From Bathymodiolus brooksi (lineage: Eukaryota > Mollusca > Bivalvia > Mytilida > Modiolidae): DNA of 64,000 nucleotides. A model generated the notes under the pieces. It did not search any database. It was given only the letters and a program-made list of their open reading frames with translations, and was not told the origin of the DNA. The translations under genes and the position numbers were made by a program. Shown one piece after another: positions 22,926 through 36,100 of this stretch. Location of the stretch: NCBI GenBank assembly GCA_963680875.1, contig OY804589.1:20976413-21040412 (forward strand), given 5' to 3'. Position 1 is the stretch's first letter. Each line of letters starts with the position of its first letter.

Positions 22926-24042
22926 CCTCATGTCACTGCAGCTTCTGTGCCTGTTTAATATATTTCCATTCTTTATGCTTTGTCTTTTAAAATTGTAGAT
23001 AGATGCATGCGGTTTTAAAATTTATAATTTTGAAATTTTGTCGGATTTAAATGCTCACTAGAGTTTTGTTTTAATTGTATGTTTCTTTTCGGCTCTAAAT
23101 ATATTTTATTGCATTGTATTGTATTATTGCATTGTAAATTTGTTGGCTTAGTAAATCCATTTTTCATATAACAAGTCAAGAAAATAAGCAGTCATGCATT
23201 GTTGTGTTAGAGGTATCGATTTTGCATCTTTCTACCATTTTTTCCATTGGATTTTGAAATTTATTTTCATTTCATTGTTGCATTTCTAACGCCACATACA
23301 ACTGAAATATTGTTGAAAGAGTCGTTAAACACCAGAACAAATTACTAAGAGATTACAATTATGACAATAATATTATGCTAAACACATGCTCTGAATTTCT
23401 AGTTGAGGTGATTATTATTTCTATGTTGCATGGAATATAATTTTTAGAAAAATAACAAAAGAAACCACTCTGGACTATTAATTCTAAATTTAACTAATCA
23501 CATTTAATATATATAATTTTTAGAAAAATAATAAAAGAAACCATTTTCGATTCTTTGTAATATGAATGGTTTTTAATTGGTGTTACATTTTTTTACAATT
23601 AATTTGATCAAAAACAGCTAAATAAACACATTTTTGATTATTTGTAAATCATTGAATTTCACCGGTTTTATCATTGCCAATTAGCAATTTTATAGTCACA
23701 TTATTTGTCATAGGGGATAAGTAGCCTTATTAATCAATACGCCGCAAGTGTTACAGGCATACAAAAAAGCATATCTATAAAATGCATGCAAAATATTTGT
23801 TTTCGAACAAAAGGAATTGTTTAAAGTACTTTATGCAGTAAGGAGGCTCACTTTTCGCAACTGACCAATTCTGTATGATAAAATAATCACTAGACTGTGT
23901 ATGATTTCCAGAAGATAAAAGCAACTATCGATTGGAAGGGAGTTTCCATTTTGTAAAAAGAGTGCAATCGTCTCCAGAAAAAGTGAGCAAGAAAAGTCTA
24001 TCATTTATCTGTTATTTCATAACATATATCGTTGGTACTGAG
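22926..24042 (-). other. 3' flank and presumed 3' UTR of the receptor phosphatase gene
   Basis: No coding sequence was recognised. The stop codon of the minus-strand gene is at 24043-24045. Reversed AATAAA (TTTATT) occurs near 23261, but I cannot choose a polyadenylation site. Confidence 0.35.
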
Positions 24043-24114
24043 TTAGAAGTTGGCATACACATTTGTAGATTCTATGTAGATATTCAAAGCTTCAAAGCAA
24101 AGGCGATATTCTTC
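24043..24114 (-). CDS. Phosphatase gene terminal exon (end of D2, stop)
   Basis: After a CTACAG acceptor the exon encodes [20 protein letters not shown] and a few more residues, then TAA at 24045-24043. This is the last helix of a phosphatase domain (x-Q/E-Y-x-F/L-C-x-x-A-L-x-Y). It is phase 0 with the preceding exon. Confidence 0.9.
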   Translation of the reverse strand, partial: EEYRLCFEALNIYIESTNVYANF

Positions 24115-27100
24115 CTGTAGTAAAAACAAACATAGTTTTAAATTTAAAGATTTGCCAATGTAGCAAATTTCCATTGTATCAAAATATTCAATAACATATG
24201 TTTGACAGAAAGCATAAATATTCTTGCACCACTTGTGGCATCCGTCGTGTTACTCTTGTATAAGATCGAACGATAAACCATGTCAAAGGACAGGAATTTT
24301 ACAACATTCAGAATACAAACGTATATATCAAATTTCGTGCGCACGACGCATGTCTGGATACATCTTTGGTCATCTGTAACAGAGAGGATTCTTAAAGGTG
24401 AAAAGGTAAAATATATTCAGGTTGGAACCCGCCACATTTTCTTGTGTTCATTGATTTAAGGTGAAAGGTGGTTACTTGTTTTGTTTCTATTGGCTGAATT
24501 GTGGACCATCGTTATTTCAACGTTATTTCTATAAAATGGCTAAGAATGAAAGAATAGACAAAGACACAGATAGTAGGCAATTCCTTATCTTCAATTTCTT
24601 CAAATTATTACAAAATCGTATACAAGAATGGCTTATTTAAATTAACTGGATACCAAAAATGATAGGAGAACTATCATTAGAGTAAAAACAAATCATAACA
24701 CCGTGTTAAATATAGATTCATACTTTTGTACTTACAAAGTCTGCAAAAAACTCAGGACGTCTTAACTGCAGAAGCCGTACAATCTGGAATATATCTGCTG
24801 TCTCGTCGATCTTCATACTGGATACTGCATTGGTAAATGTACAGAACAACCCACAATTCTTTGCACCATCACTGATGGAAACATAAGCAAACGTGTTAAT
24901 ATGAATCTAATGGAGACAGTATAATACAAGTAGATTTCCATATAATACTAGAGTTATATCATTTTCCTACCGTAGTATGTGTCAGGGTTGGATTCTAGTA
25001 ATTCATGTGTGATGTCAAGCCAATCAGAGTAGCGATCTTGCATGCTTATTATATGCTGGTTTGGGGTCAAAACTCATGAATTGTGAGAGTCGTTAAAATT
25101 GAATTATGGGGACAATTAGAAGGGTACAAAGAAAAACAACAAATGATCGGACAACTACAACACCTATGAAAACCGTCTGTAGGATCTGGTGCTCGAAATG
25201 ATAAACTGGAACCTCCTCATAACTTGAAGCTGATACGATACCGTAGATAAAGCGCTATTTTGACTTGGGTTTTATTATGTCAGTCACCGGTAACATGTAA
25301 TTGAGGTACGAAAATCCAGTTGTTGCTATGCAATTTATATCAATGATCATATCACCTTATTCCTAGATTATCGCAATAACTACAACATTGGACGTTTCAT
25401 GCGTGAATATCACTTTCCATGCCTATTTCAAATGATTTCCTTTCACATGACAATATAATACTCCATTACGTGATTATGTTAAGAATCTGATTTATGATGT
25501 CATGACGAATTTTTGTTGTATACTAAAGCCCAGAAGCAAGACTAAAAAAGGTACATTAGAATCAAACGTTGGACTTTTCTGTGTATTGATGTGTTTATAT
25601 ACATGTAACCTATTCGTCAAATGTTCATACAAAATTCGATTCTCGTGTGTATGGATCACTATATACACTGTTACTTGTCGATATTTTGTAAAGTAGAGGT
25701 ATTATGTGTATCTACCCACCTGCTGACAACAGTAACTGGATCAGGAGACATACTGATTCTTGTAGATATTAAATCCACCAGTCTACACAAAACTTTAAGA
25801 TCTGGCATGTTTTCACATACGGTTTGGTATATAGCTATTTCTTTTGGTTTATCCTCCTGAAATGTATTTCAAAGAAAAGAAATATTTCAGCAAATGTCAA
25901 ATGATAAAATTTGAATTATGTCTTTTGATTCCAATGCAATTAGTGTATTTCCTTATGATTTCACCATTGCAAAACAAATATGATTATCCTCCAGTAAACT
26001 GATAATTACAAAATAGGTTATGGTATCTCCCAATGCATTGATTATTACATCATAAAATTAGGGTATCTCCCAATGAAACGAGGATTAAAACATATGATGT
26101 AGATTTTCCAACCTGAGTGTGTGATATAAAGAAAAAAACACAGAATTCATTGATTGCTAGCAAATCATCATTCTACTTTAAACATTCATTGAATGATAGG
26201 AGACGACTGTCATTAAATCAACATTTTCTGCTGTCCGAGAGAATTTCACGTGATTGTTATTGTCGTCATCTACAAACACCATCAATACATTATTTTATCA
26301 AAATAAAACACGAAATGGTGCATTTGTTAGTAAATATATTTCATGAAAATCCTTAGAAATATATCCTTTTTTTATTTCATAGAGGTTTATGCTTTATATT
26401 TCACCTTCTTTGACATAATCAGTGTTGCCTCTGTAATGTTAAGTTCTCCTTGGTCTCGTTTTGTAATTTTCATGGTAAATTGACCACAAGTAAAGGATTC
26501 TGTCGTTGCTGTATAAACCAGATCAGCCTGGCAAAATGAAAGTATATATACATATATATATATATATCAATATAAAGCGAAGCCTTCTAAATACGTTTAT
26601 CATAACAAAATTCATATTTCGATACAATCAAAGTATAAACTTCAGTTTTATGTGTATGTTTTGGAGATCGTTGTTTGTCCTTTTGCCTCTTTTTCTTTTG
26701 TTCATTGTGTTGTCTGTTCTTCTTCGATTTACGAATTTTGATTACCCCTTTGGTATCTTCAAACTCGTAAATTGTGTGGGGTTCGCTTGGTCTTTTTCTT
26801 TTATTTTGTATGTACCTCTTCGACTTACGGCTTAGAATTACATTTTTGGTATCAAATTCAATTTTTTCTGGATATTGACAAAATGTTTCAAAAGGGACAT
26901 TTTAAATTCAAATTCATAAACAACCACAACATATTATTCCAACTTCTTAAGATAGAAGCGACGACTGGGATCGTTATCGACATAATCGTATGTTTGTTGG
27001 ATTTACATCTACCTATGCCATCACTGACAATTATCCGTAAAGTAGAGAAAGTTAAGTTCCTTCAGATGGTGAAGTGTACTCGATGTGAGTTACATTCGAA

Positions 27101-30100
27101 AGGTAGGTAGTTTTCTCACTGTACTTAACCAATGAACGCAATCATATCCTGAAATATTGCTTAAATGTTTATAAACCAACCCCATATTATCAAAACATTC
27201 TGTTCAAAAATCGAAAATCTTCATAAAAATTCAGTTTACATGTAAGGTATTGTGTACCTCTTTTTGATCATTCAGGATTAAGACAATAGTTGAAGAGCTG
27301 TGATCTTTAACCATGGTCCAGAAATCCACTTTAGTATCAGGCAGTGGTAACTGTGTTGCTAGATATCCCACAAATTTTGTGTATGACTGAAATAGTTTAA
27401 ATAATTTTAATAACATTAATTAAACTCCAGATAAATTGTATTCTAGCTATCCAACTAACATAATAATATCGATGTTCGGTTCTTCGTTACCTCCAGTTCC
27501 TTGTAGGAGGGTTCGTGTCTTATTTGTGTTATTTATGTTTGTTTGTTTGTGCATAGTGTTGTCCAACACACATTGTGTCCTGTTTTGTTTTCTTTGTTTT
27601 TTTTTTTTTTGCTTTGTCTGTTTCTCTTGAATGTCTATTATTGATTGATTGCCCCTTCGATATTCTCAAACGTTTATTGACGATTGGAAGCTATCATAAA
27701 TATGATTTAATAAATAATCACGGGAAAATCACGGGGTTCATATCAATATATGTGAAACATATGAAAGCAATAATTTGTTAATTTAAACTGCAAAACCTGC
27801 ATACCGATAATGCACGGAACCCATAAAAATACCAGTGGTTCAATTTTCAAAGGAAACGGTGAAAGAGAAAATCTCTAATACCGAACTTGATATTCATTCT
27901 TTCAAAAAGTTCCACCATTTATCAAAATTATCGTTACTAAGTTACACAATCATCTCCCTTAGAGTAAACAATATAGCTGGAATGATTTATTTATGCTAAA
28001 AATTTTCAAAGCTATTATCAGTTTGTTCTCATTCATCTCTCAGTATCACCAGAAACATGAACACAAAACGTTGAAAGTCTTAAAATGATATTATGAACAT
28101 GCTGCCTTTAGTTGAGGGAGCTATAGTAGATTACCACACGACGAACAAAATATCACCCGAGATAAATTGAGGGTAATATTTGTTTTCTGAGTGTGGTAAT
28201 CTACCATAACACCATCAACTAAAGGCAGCACGTTTATTTTATTGTACGGAATACCTATTATCATTCATAAACAAATAATATCGGTATATCATTAATAAAT
28301 ACAAGTATAGTTCAGCATTTTAATAATCAGTAAGGCTAGATCGGAACAGGTGGTATTTATTAGTGTTCGACAAACTTCGTTGCCACAATCAGTGAATATC
28401 ACTACTAACGTTGTAGTTTCGAATACCACTCCGACGATACAACATCATGTAATAAAATGTGTCAGTGACTTACGGCGGGTCGGTGGTTTTCTTTGGGTAC
28501 TCCGGTTTCCTCCAACAATAAAACTGACCGCCACGATATAACTGAAATATTGTTGAAAGTGGCGTTAAACACCATAACCCTAATCTTCTCGGTCATCTTA
28601 TATCGTCGTGTAGTCTTGTGTTAGTGATTTTATATTTAAATGAACCTCGTGAATGGCTCAGGTATATATATAATCTTTATTCTCATAATCCAAAATACAA
28701 TGGTATACAAATTAATGAAGACAGGATGAAATAATTCCACGTTTTTCTCCATTTTTGTTCTCTCTCTCTATTTGTGGTGAGAATATCAAGTACTAAAGAA
28801 CATACCTGTAATGTATTTCTATGAAATGCCAGTAGATATTTAAATCCTGTATTTAGTAAACATACAGTGTCTATCGGATATAATTGCAATTTACATTTGC
28901 ATATCCCAGATGTTAGATCATTGTAGTGTATCATATAACAACATTATCTACAATGAAATATACCCTTTTACTAATGAATAGTATGTTCACACAGCATACC
29001 ACGAGTAATGCTCGACTGGTACCTAGCGTAAAACTATTTACCAGATGCATCACAGCGCATTGTGCACATAGAATGCATTATTCACAGACCAATGAGAGCA
29101 ATATAACACTTCTTATTCATCTAATAATACTAACTGGCAACACTATTTCGATCTCTGTTTTTATTGATGTTCTCGGTGCTCATGGCTGCCATATATTCCG
29201 GCGATTCGTGCTCAGATTTCTTGGCTTCCAACATCTAAAAATGATTGCATAAAATATGAGATGTTAGGAGGGCTCGTGTCTTTTTTACGTTATTTATGTG
29301 TGTTTGCGTATAGTAGTGAGTTGTGTGTTTGCTTTGTTTTTCTTCGTCCTGTGTACCCTATGTTGCCAGTTTCTCTGGATTGTCCATTTTTTATTGCCCC
29401 TTCGGTAATCTCTAATGTCCATTGATTAAGTGAGAAATATATTGTAACATCAATAAAATTATAATATTTTATACTAAAACAGTATAACTATCGTGAAAAA
29501 CGACTTCTGGATATATTAACATTTGAATTTATTATATTTCATGTAAATTTCCTGTCTTCTCATTGGTTAATGAGCGTGTTCCAATTTTGTCTATCACATG
29601 GCAGAGGGTGATAATGTAGTCTATCACATGGCAGATGGTGATAATTTAGTCTATCACATGGCATAGCTGACACAATTGCTCAATTTTCATTTAAGAACAT
29701 CCATCTGTATAAAACATACACCAAAATGGCAGAAAAATATTAACAAATACAAAAAATGCATGTAATCTTATTTATTACACATCATCGACATCACAGTTTA
29801 ACACATTTAAAGACAACAGCAATTAAAATTCAGGGCATCACAATCATAAAAAAGAATGAAACCAAGAGAAAAGAACAATCAGTATAATAAAACAAATAAC
29901 ACATAGCTGAGAAGGTGGTAGAGCAGATTGCTACCCCCAGAAATTTTCATTGTCAACATCGGTTTTGCCTCGGTTGACAATGAATTTCTCGGGGTAACAA
30001 TCTGCTCTACCACCCTCTCAGCTATGTGTTATTTATATAATGCATCGTGGTAAGTGAAATATCTAATTTATGGGCATTTCCAACCAATGTTTACGAAGAG

Positions 30101-33100
30101 TTTGAAGACAACAAAGGTGGTGAATCCGTAAATCAAAGAAGGTCAGTCAACACAATGGGCATACAAGCACAAAAGGACAAACAACGATCTACAAATCAAT
30201 ACATAGTAAACTATAGATCGAGTAACACGAGTCCAACTTAACACCTGGGGTGAACGCAGGTGCTCTGGAAGGATAAGCACTTCCTGCTCCATTAGTGGCA
30301 CCCGTCGTGTTACTCTAGTTACAAACCGCATGATAAGTTATGTACTGCTCCTTAGATTCCGTACCTTAAATTCTTCGTTAATCCTTTGTTGATTAATGGG
30401 ACGTTTGTCTGACTGGATATCCCTCCATACTTTATTGAACTTCTCTTTCCGTATACTGGTGTCCATCATGGTAAATGCTTCAAGTAAAGCGTAATGTAGA
30501 CAGACGTATTGGTGCTGTAAAAATATATGTTGATGCATTACAGAAACTCCATGACTTATTTCAATATTCGGCGTAATTCCAGGAGCAGTTAGGTTATGGT
30601 TTGTAACGCCACTTGCAACAATATTTCAGTTATATCGTGGCGGTCAGTTTTCTTGGTGGAGGAAACCGGAGAACCCGGAGAAAATCACACACCTGTCGCA
30701 AATCACTGATAAACTTTATCACACAATGTTGTATCGAGTACACATCTCCTGAGCGGGATTAGAACTCACAACGTTAGTTGTGATAGACACTGATTACATA
30801 GGTAGCTGTAAATCCAACTATCATACGATCACGACTGCCCCTAGCGTAATTTGAAACAGACGAAGTAACATTAATATATTCGAATGACACGTTTGACAAA
30901 TATAATGTTTTACTTACAGGAGTCTGGATCATATTCATACGACTGTATCTCATTTTCATCACAAACTTAGCAATATTAACATAGCCAGTGGTACGTCCTT
31001 CCTCCAACAAAGCATCTAGTGCAATGTATGTCCCGGTTCTACCAATGCCAGCACTGTAATATATACACAATATGAACATTCAATGACTCTGTTATTGTAC
31101 TGATGATGTTGATGATGTCGTTCATTTCCTGCTATATTCTGTGGTCTGTTTGAGTGTGGAAGTGAATAAGTGCAGATTTTATAATAATTGTTTCTTTATA
31201 TCTATATTGTCGTTGGATTTCTATTCATAAGGAGGTGGAGAATTTGGATCAAATTAACCTGTGTTCGGGTCGGTCGGTTCTATGCAAGGATATAAATTTC
31301 CATCAGCACATGCCGAGGTCTTTTTGTGATCAATGACTTGTGGTGAGAGGTAGTTGTTAGTTTTGTTGGTATTGTTGAAGTTGTTGACCTATATTTTTCA
31401 CAACGGATTTATTCGTTTAATTTCTATTATCACTGATATCAAGAACTCAAACATTGCAAATAGCTTAATAGGAAGAAGACTTTGAAGATTCGAAAAGGGT
31501 GATCAGAATCTATAAATAGGAAGACAGAAAACACAAGAGTTAAAAGAAAAAAAAGATAAACAACGATCTACAAAACACTACACAGAAAACTAAAGATTGA
31601 GCAACAGTTGTACAATTAATGTATAACCCAATGTATTAAAATTTAAAATGTTGATTATCAATTTGGGCGAAAACAAATTGTTTTTTTTCTGAATTTGACA
31701 TGTGATTTTCTTACCAATTACCTTAAGTAAATACTTTCATAAGAAATTACTTAAAATTCAATATATTATTCTTTATTCATTGGGCTGCCTTATGCATATT
31801 ATAATCATAATCTAAAATATAATTAAAATCTGATTCAACCCACCATTCCTTTAGAAACGCCTGTAACAAGTTAGGGTCATTACGGTTTTCACAGTTTTCC
31901 GGTTGTTGACTGATTTTGTCTGTTTATATACTTATGAGTTTTGACTTTCCCTTTGTAAGATTGTTCGGAGTTCGGTAATTTTGTTATTATCCTTTTACAC
32001 AATTCACCACACGCCAGGACAAATATGTGGCATCCAAAGCATACTGTAATGGCTTGGATATACCTTAATATTGCGAGACTCGCTATTCCATGGAACACAA
32101 CAGACATGATTCATTACGATCAAAGGAACAGGATACAATAGGCTTCTATGAGTAATCAAATTGAATTGTGTATGGCATAATAAAAAACATATTGGGTATC
32201 GATGTAATTTGAATTTAAATACTACATGCTTACCTGCAGTGAACCAGAAGTGGACTACTTTCCGTTGGATTATGGTCTGTCGTGACATGTCTGTGAAATA
32301 GTACTAGATACAGTGGATCTGGTGTTCCATGATCTGGCCAAGCTGTAAAGTGGTGCTGGGTTACAACTCTCTTCTCTTTTGTCTAGATTGTGGTAGATTA
32401 AATGCAACAAATCATATTGTAATAATTGCATATACATTTACTAAGTACATGTGTTCTCGTTGTGAATTGATATAAGAATATAAGGAACACTGTGGAAAAG
32501 AAGATGGTAAGTCGTATGCATGCTAGCCATCTTTGTATATCATTTTGTACAGCTTTTGTTTTATATGTGACATAGAATAACCAAAATACACATTTACATT
32601 AATATAACGGTTAATGGGTCTTCCAAAATCGACTGATCAACAGAACATTATTTGTACATCTACCTATATATCAATCAACACCTACCTATAATAAAACTTG
32701 GGAGTTTGATTGTCGCCCATGGCGGATTATACTAGATTCAGTTGTGTGGACAATAGCCGTGCCAGTGACCTGAGGCACCCGGGTGGTTACTACCCAAGTA
32801 CTACGGTTTTCCCTACATATAAACTGACTGGAAGGATATAAGTGAAATATTGTTAGACACGTTATAACTAAATCAGAAGTTCGACTAGAAATTCCCCTTT
32901 ATAGATCAAAATACAGGGTACATATGACCATGTTTATCGTGTTGGTTTCAAATGCAAATAACCTACCAAAAAAAACAAAAACAAAAAAACACCAAAAAAC
33001 CGCCCACCAAAAAACCCAAAGCAAATTCGCAATAAACACGTTTTTTTGACATATTTCTATGTTGATTTCAGATTCGGGAGTGGAAATAACCCTCATTTGT

Positions 33101-36100
33101 TGAAGCTTTGGTTCATGAAGATTAAGTAAGGAGTTCTTCGTTTGTTTTGTTTTTGATCAAATACAGAATTAGAAAAAAACAATTATGTAATACAAATCCA
33201 ACCTTTTGGTTCATAACAGATATTTCCCTTGTTACATAAGCTGCTCTTTCTTTTACTGTCACTAGTGTCAGGACTAGGCTTCCATATGTCATTGGTTTAC
33301 CACCAACTGGCCAGTATCTATCACATTTAGCCTAAATAGAAATAAAACTTAAAAAGTTAAAATACCTACAAATAAGGGTAATAACAAAATTACCGAACAC
33401 CGAGTAATCTTCCAAAGGGAAAGGTAAAACTCATATGTCAACAAACAGACAAAATCAATCAAGAACCGGAAAACTGTGAAAACCGCAATGGCCCTGACTT
33501 GGTACAGGCATTTCCAAAGAATTGGTGGGTTGAATCAGATTTTACGGTGCCAAACCTCCCGCTTCCATTACGGTTAAAAGGTTCCGGTTGTCACTATAAC
33601 AGCATTTTTAACAATACTGGGACAAATTAGATATAATAGTAGTCAACGCAGTACTTTATGAAAATCCATCGTTTATTGTCGTCTGCAGAACGGTTTAACT
33701 AAACGGTAATCTTCTTACACAATTTGATTTCAAATGAGATGTTAAATGACGTCATGTCTAAACCACGATTACTTAATCCTTATCTTTATACATTTTCATA
33801 TTTACTTTATGAAAATCCATCGCTTATTATCGTCTCTGCAGAGACAGAATATTTTTCGACAAGATCTTGGTATCGGAAAATAAACTTTATAAGAGATAAG
33901 GCGAATCTTTTTATAGCCCTGGTCCAGTAGCCTGTTTCTCAGATAAAGATGACGTTTCAAGAAATCAGAATAATTGCTACTGCTCCTTGTATAATGAATC
34001 AATTGCGAGATGTAAACACCATTTGCAGGAAATGCTGGTATATTGCTGCACATATTTGGAAAATTTATGATTTTAAAATTGAAGTCATCCCGTTTATCAT
34101 AAATTTTAGTACTGAGTTGATCACTGTCGTCAAATCCGAGGTATAAGTCCTAAAATGATGCGGACGAAGCTGTATCTGTGGTTTCTTTAACTTCCAGCTC
34201 TGGAGGATATATCAATGGAAGAAATTCTGCAAATCTAGTATTATTGATAGATAAAGCCTCATCAATATACCTGTATGTGAAATCAAAGGATATAGTTTCA
34301 TGAATTTTCTAATCTTTTACAAGATTTTGAAGAAACTCCGACTCATATGAGTATAAAAGTAAATCGGCTAGAAGAGGGGCACAATTCGTACCCATTGTTA
34401 TGCCGACGATCTGCTGAAACAGTGCCCTCCAAAGGAGACAAATATGTTATCGATGAGGAACTCCAGCATACTGATCACTTGTTCCTCGGAGTAGCATGTT
34501 TTACCTTTTTGAATTTTGTTTGAAACATATGTGGAATTGTAGCTTAATACAACAAATTTTGAGCCATCGTTTCTATGACTGAAAGCTTTGTGAATGGTTT
34601 CTTTTAAGTGGGTTTTTAATTTGTCATGCGGTTGGGTGGTATGCAGGGTTGAAAAATCAAAAGATCTTTAGAGTTTTTTAAAATCCACATGTGATTTATG
34701 CCACTACGCGAGTAAACAGTTACACAATATTTCTGTTGTGCCTCTTTTACTGCAGACATAATCTTTGTCAGGATTATCATGTATTTAATATATTTACTAC
34801 ATATAGAGTGGAATAAACCCATAAGAGGTCGTGATCGTAAAATAGTTGGATTTACAAACTATCGATGTAATCAGTGTCTATCAGCACTAACGTTGTGAGG
34901 TATAATGCCGAATTGGCGTTAAACACCATAACCCTTACACTAACCCAATGAAACAATAAAATATCGAATAATAACGTAGATATCACATTTAGTGTGCAGG
35001 ATGTTTTCTGGAATAATCGTCATCAGGTACACTCAAAGTAAAAACAATTGAAATCTAAATAATGTAAAAATCCAAAGCCCTAAAGAGAACCTTGGTTTTA
35101 ATAATAATTACATTATTTAGAAATTGTAAATTTCAGTAATATATAAATATCTGATATACAATGTATGTGGGAAACATTGACTATTGGGTGGATCATACCT
35201 TGTTGGACTAATAGTCCACCAGCAGAGATATCGATCCAGTGATTCAAATTAGATATCTAAACATAATTAATATCTAGTATCGATTAATATGCAACAATAT
35301 CACTAACCATTTATTCTTGTTTAGATATTTAAAATAAAGCATACACCTATAAAGAGCATAATTGATTAGAAACAAGTCATAAACATTTGACATCTTACAC
35401 ACAAAAGGAAAACAAGGTTGGTCTATGGTGTTTAACGTCAATTTCCACAATATCTCAGCTATATCGTGGCGGTCAGCTTTATTGGTGGAAGGGAACCGGA
35501 GTACCCGGAGAAAACCACAGACCCGTCGCAAATAAGGGTAATAACAAAATTACCGTACACCAAGCAATCTTCTAACGGGAAAGGCAAAACTCATATATCA
35601 ACAAACAGACACAATCAGTTAACAACCGGAAAACTGGGGAAAGCGCAATGGCTCTGACTTGGTACAGGCATTTCCAAAGAATTGATGGGTTGAATCAGAT
35701 CACATACTGTTGTATTGAGTACACTCCACCATGAGCGGGATTCAAACTCACAACTTCAGTGGTGATAGGTACCGATTGCCAATGTAGTTGTATATCCAAC
35801 TACTTTATGATTACGACCACGACGGTCCCAGAAAGGCAAATCAAATTGTAAAGAAAATACAGAAATTGAACTAAAAAGTATAAATTAATAACCTTTCCTG
35901 ATTCTTCTAGATTTGTCAACATAACAATCTTCTTTACGTTGTTCTGCCAAATCATTCTCCATTGATCTGAAATAGTAATCTTTATCGGACCTGTAAAATA
36001 TTATAATGTAATACAATTCAATACAGGGCTAGGATTAGGGTTATAAGGTGTTTAACGCCACTTTCAACAATATCGCAGCAATATTGTGGCGGTCAGCGTT

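Noticed and set aside
26840..26900. Minus-strand text resembling [12 protein letters not shown] as the missing D2 exon
   Set aside because: No acceptor AG lies upstream before in-frame stops, and the length does not fit the needed phase.
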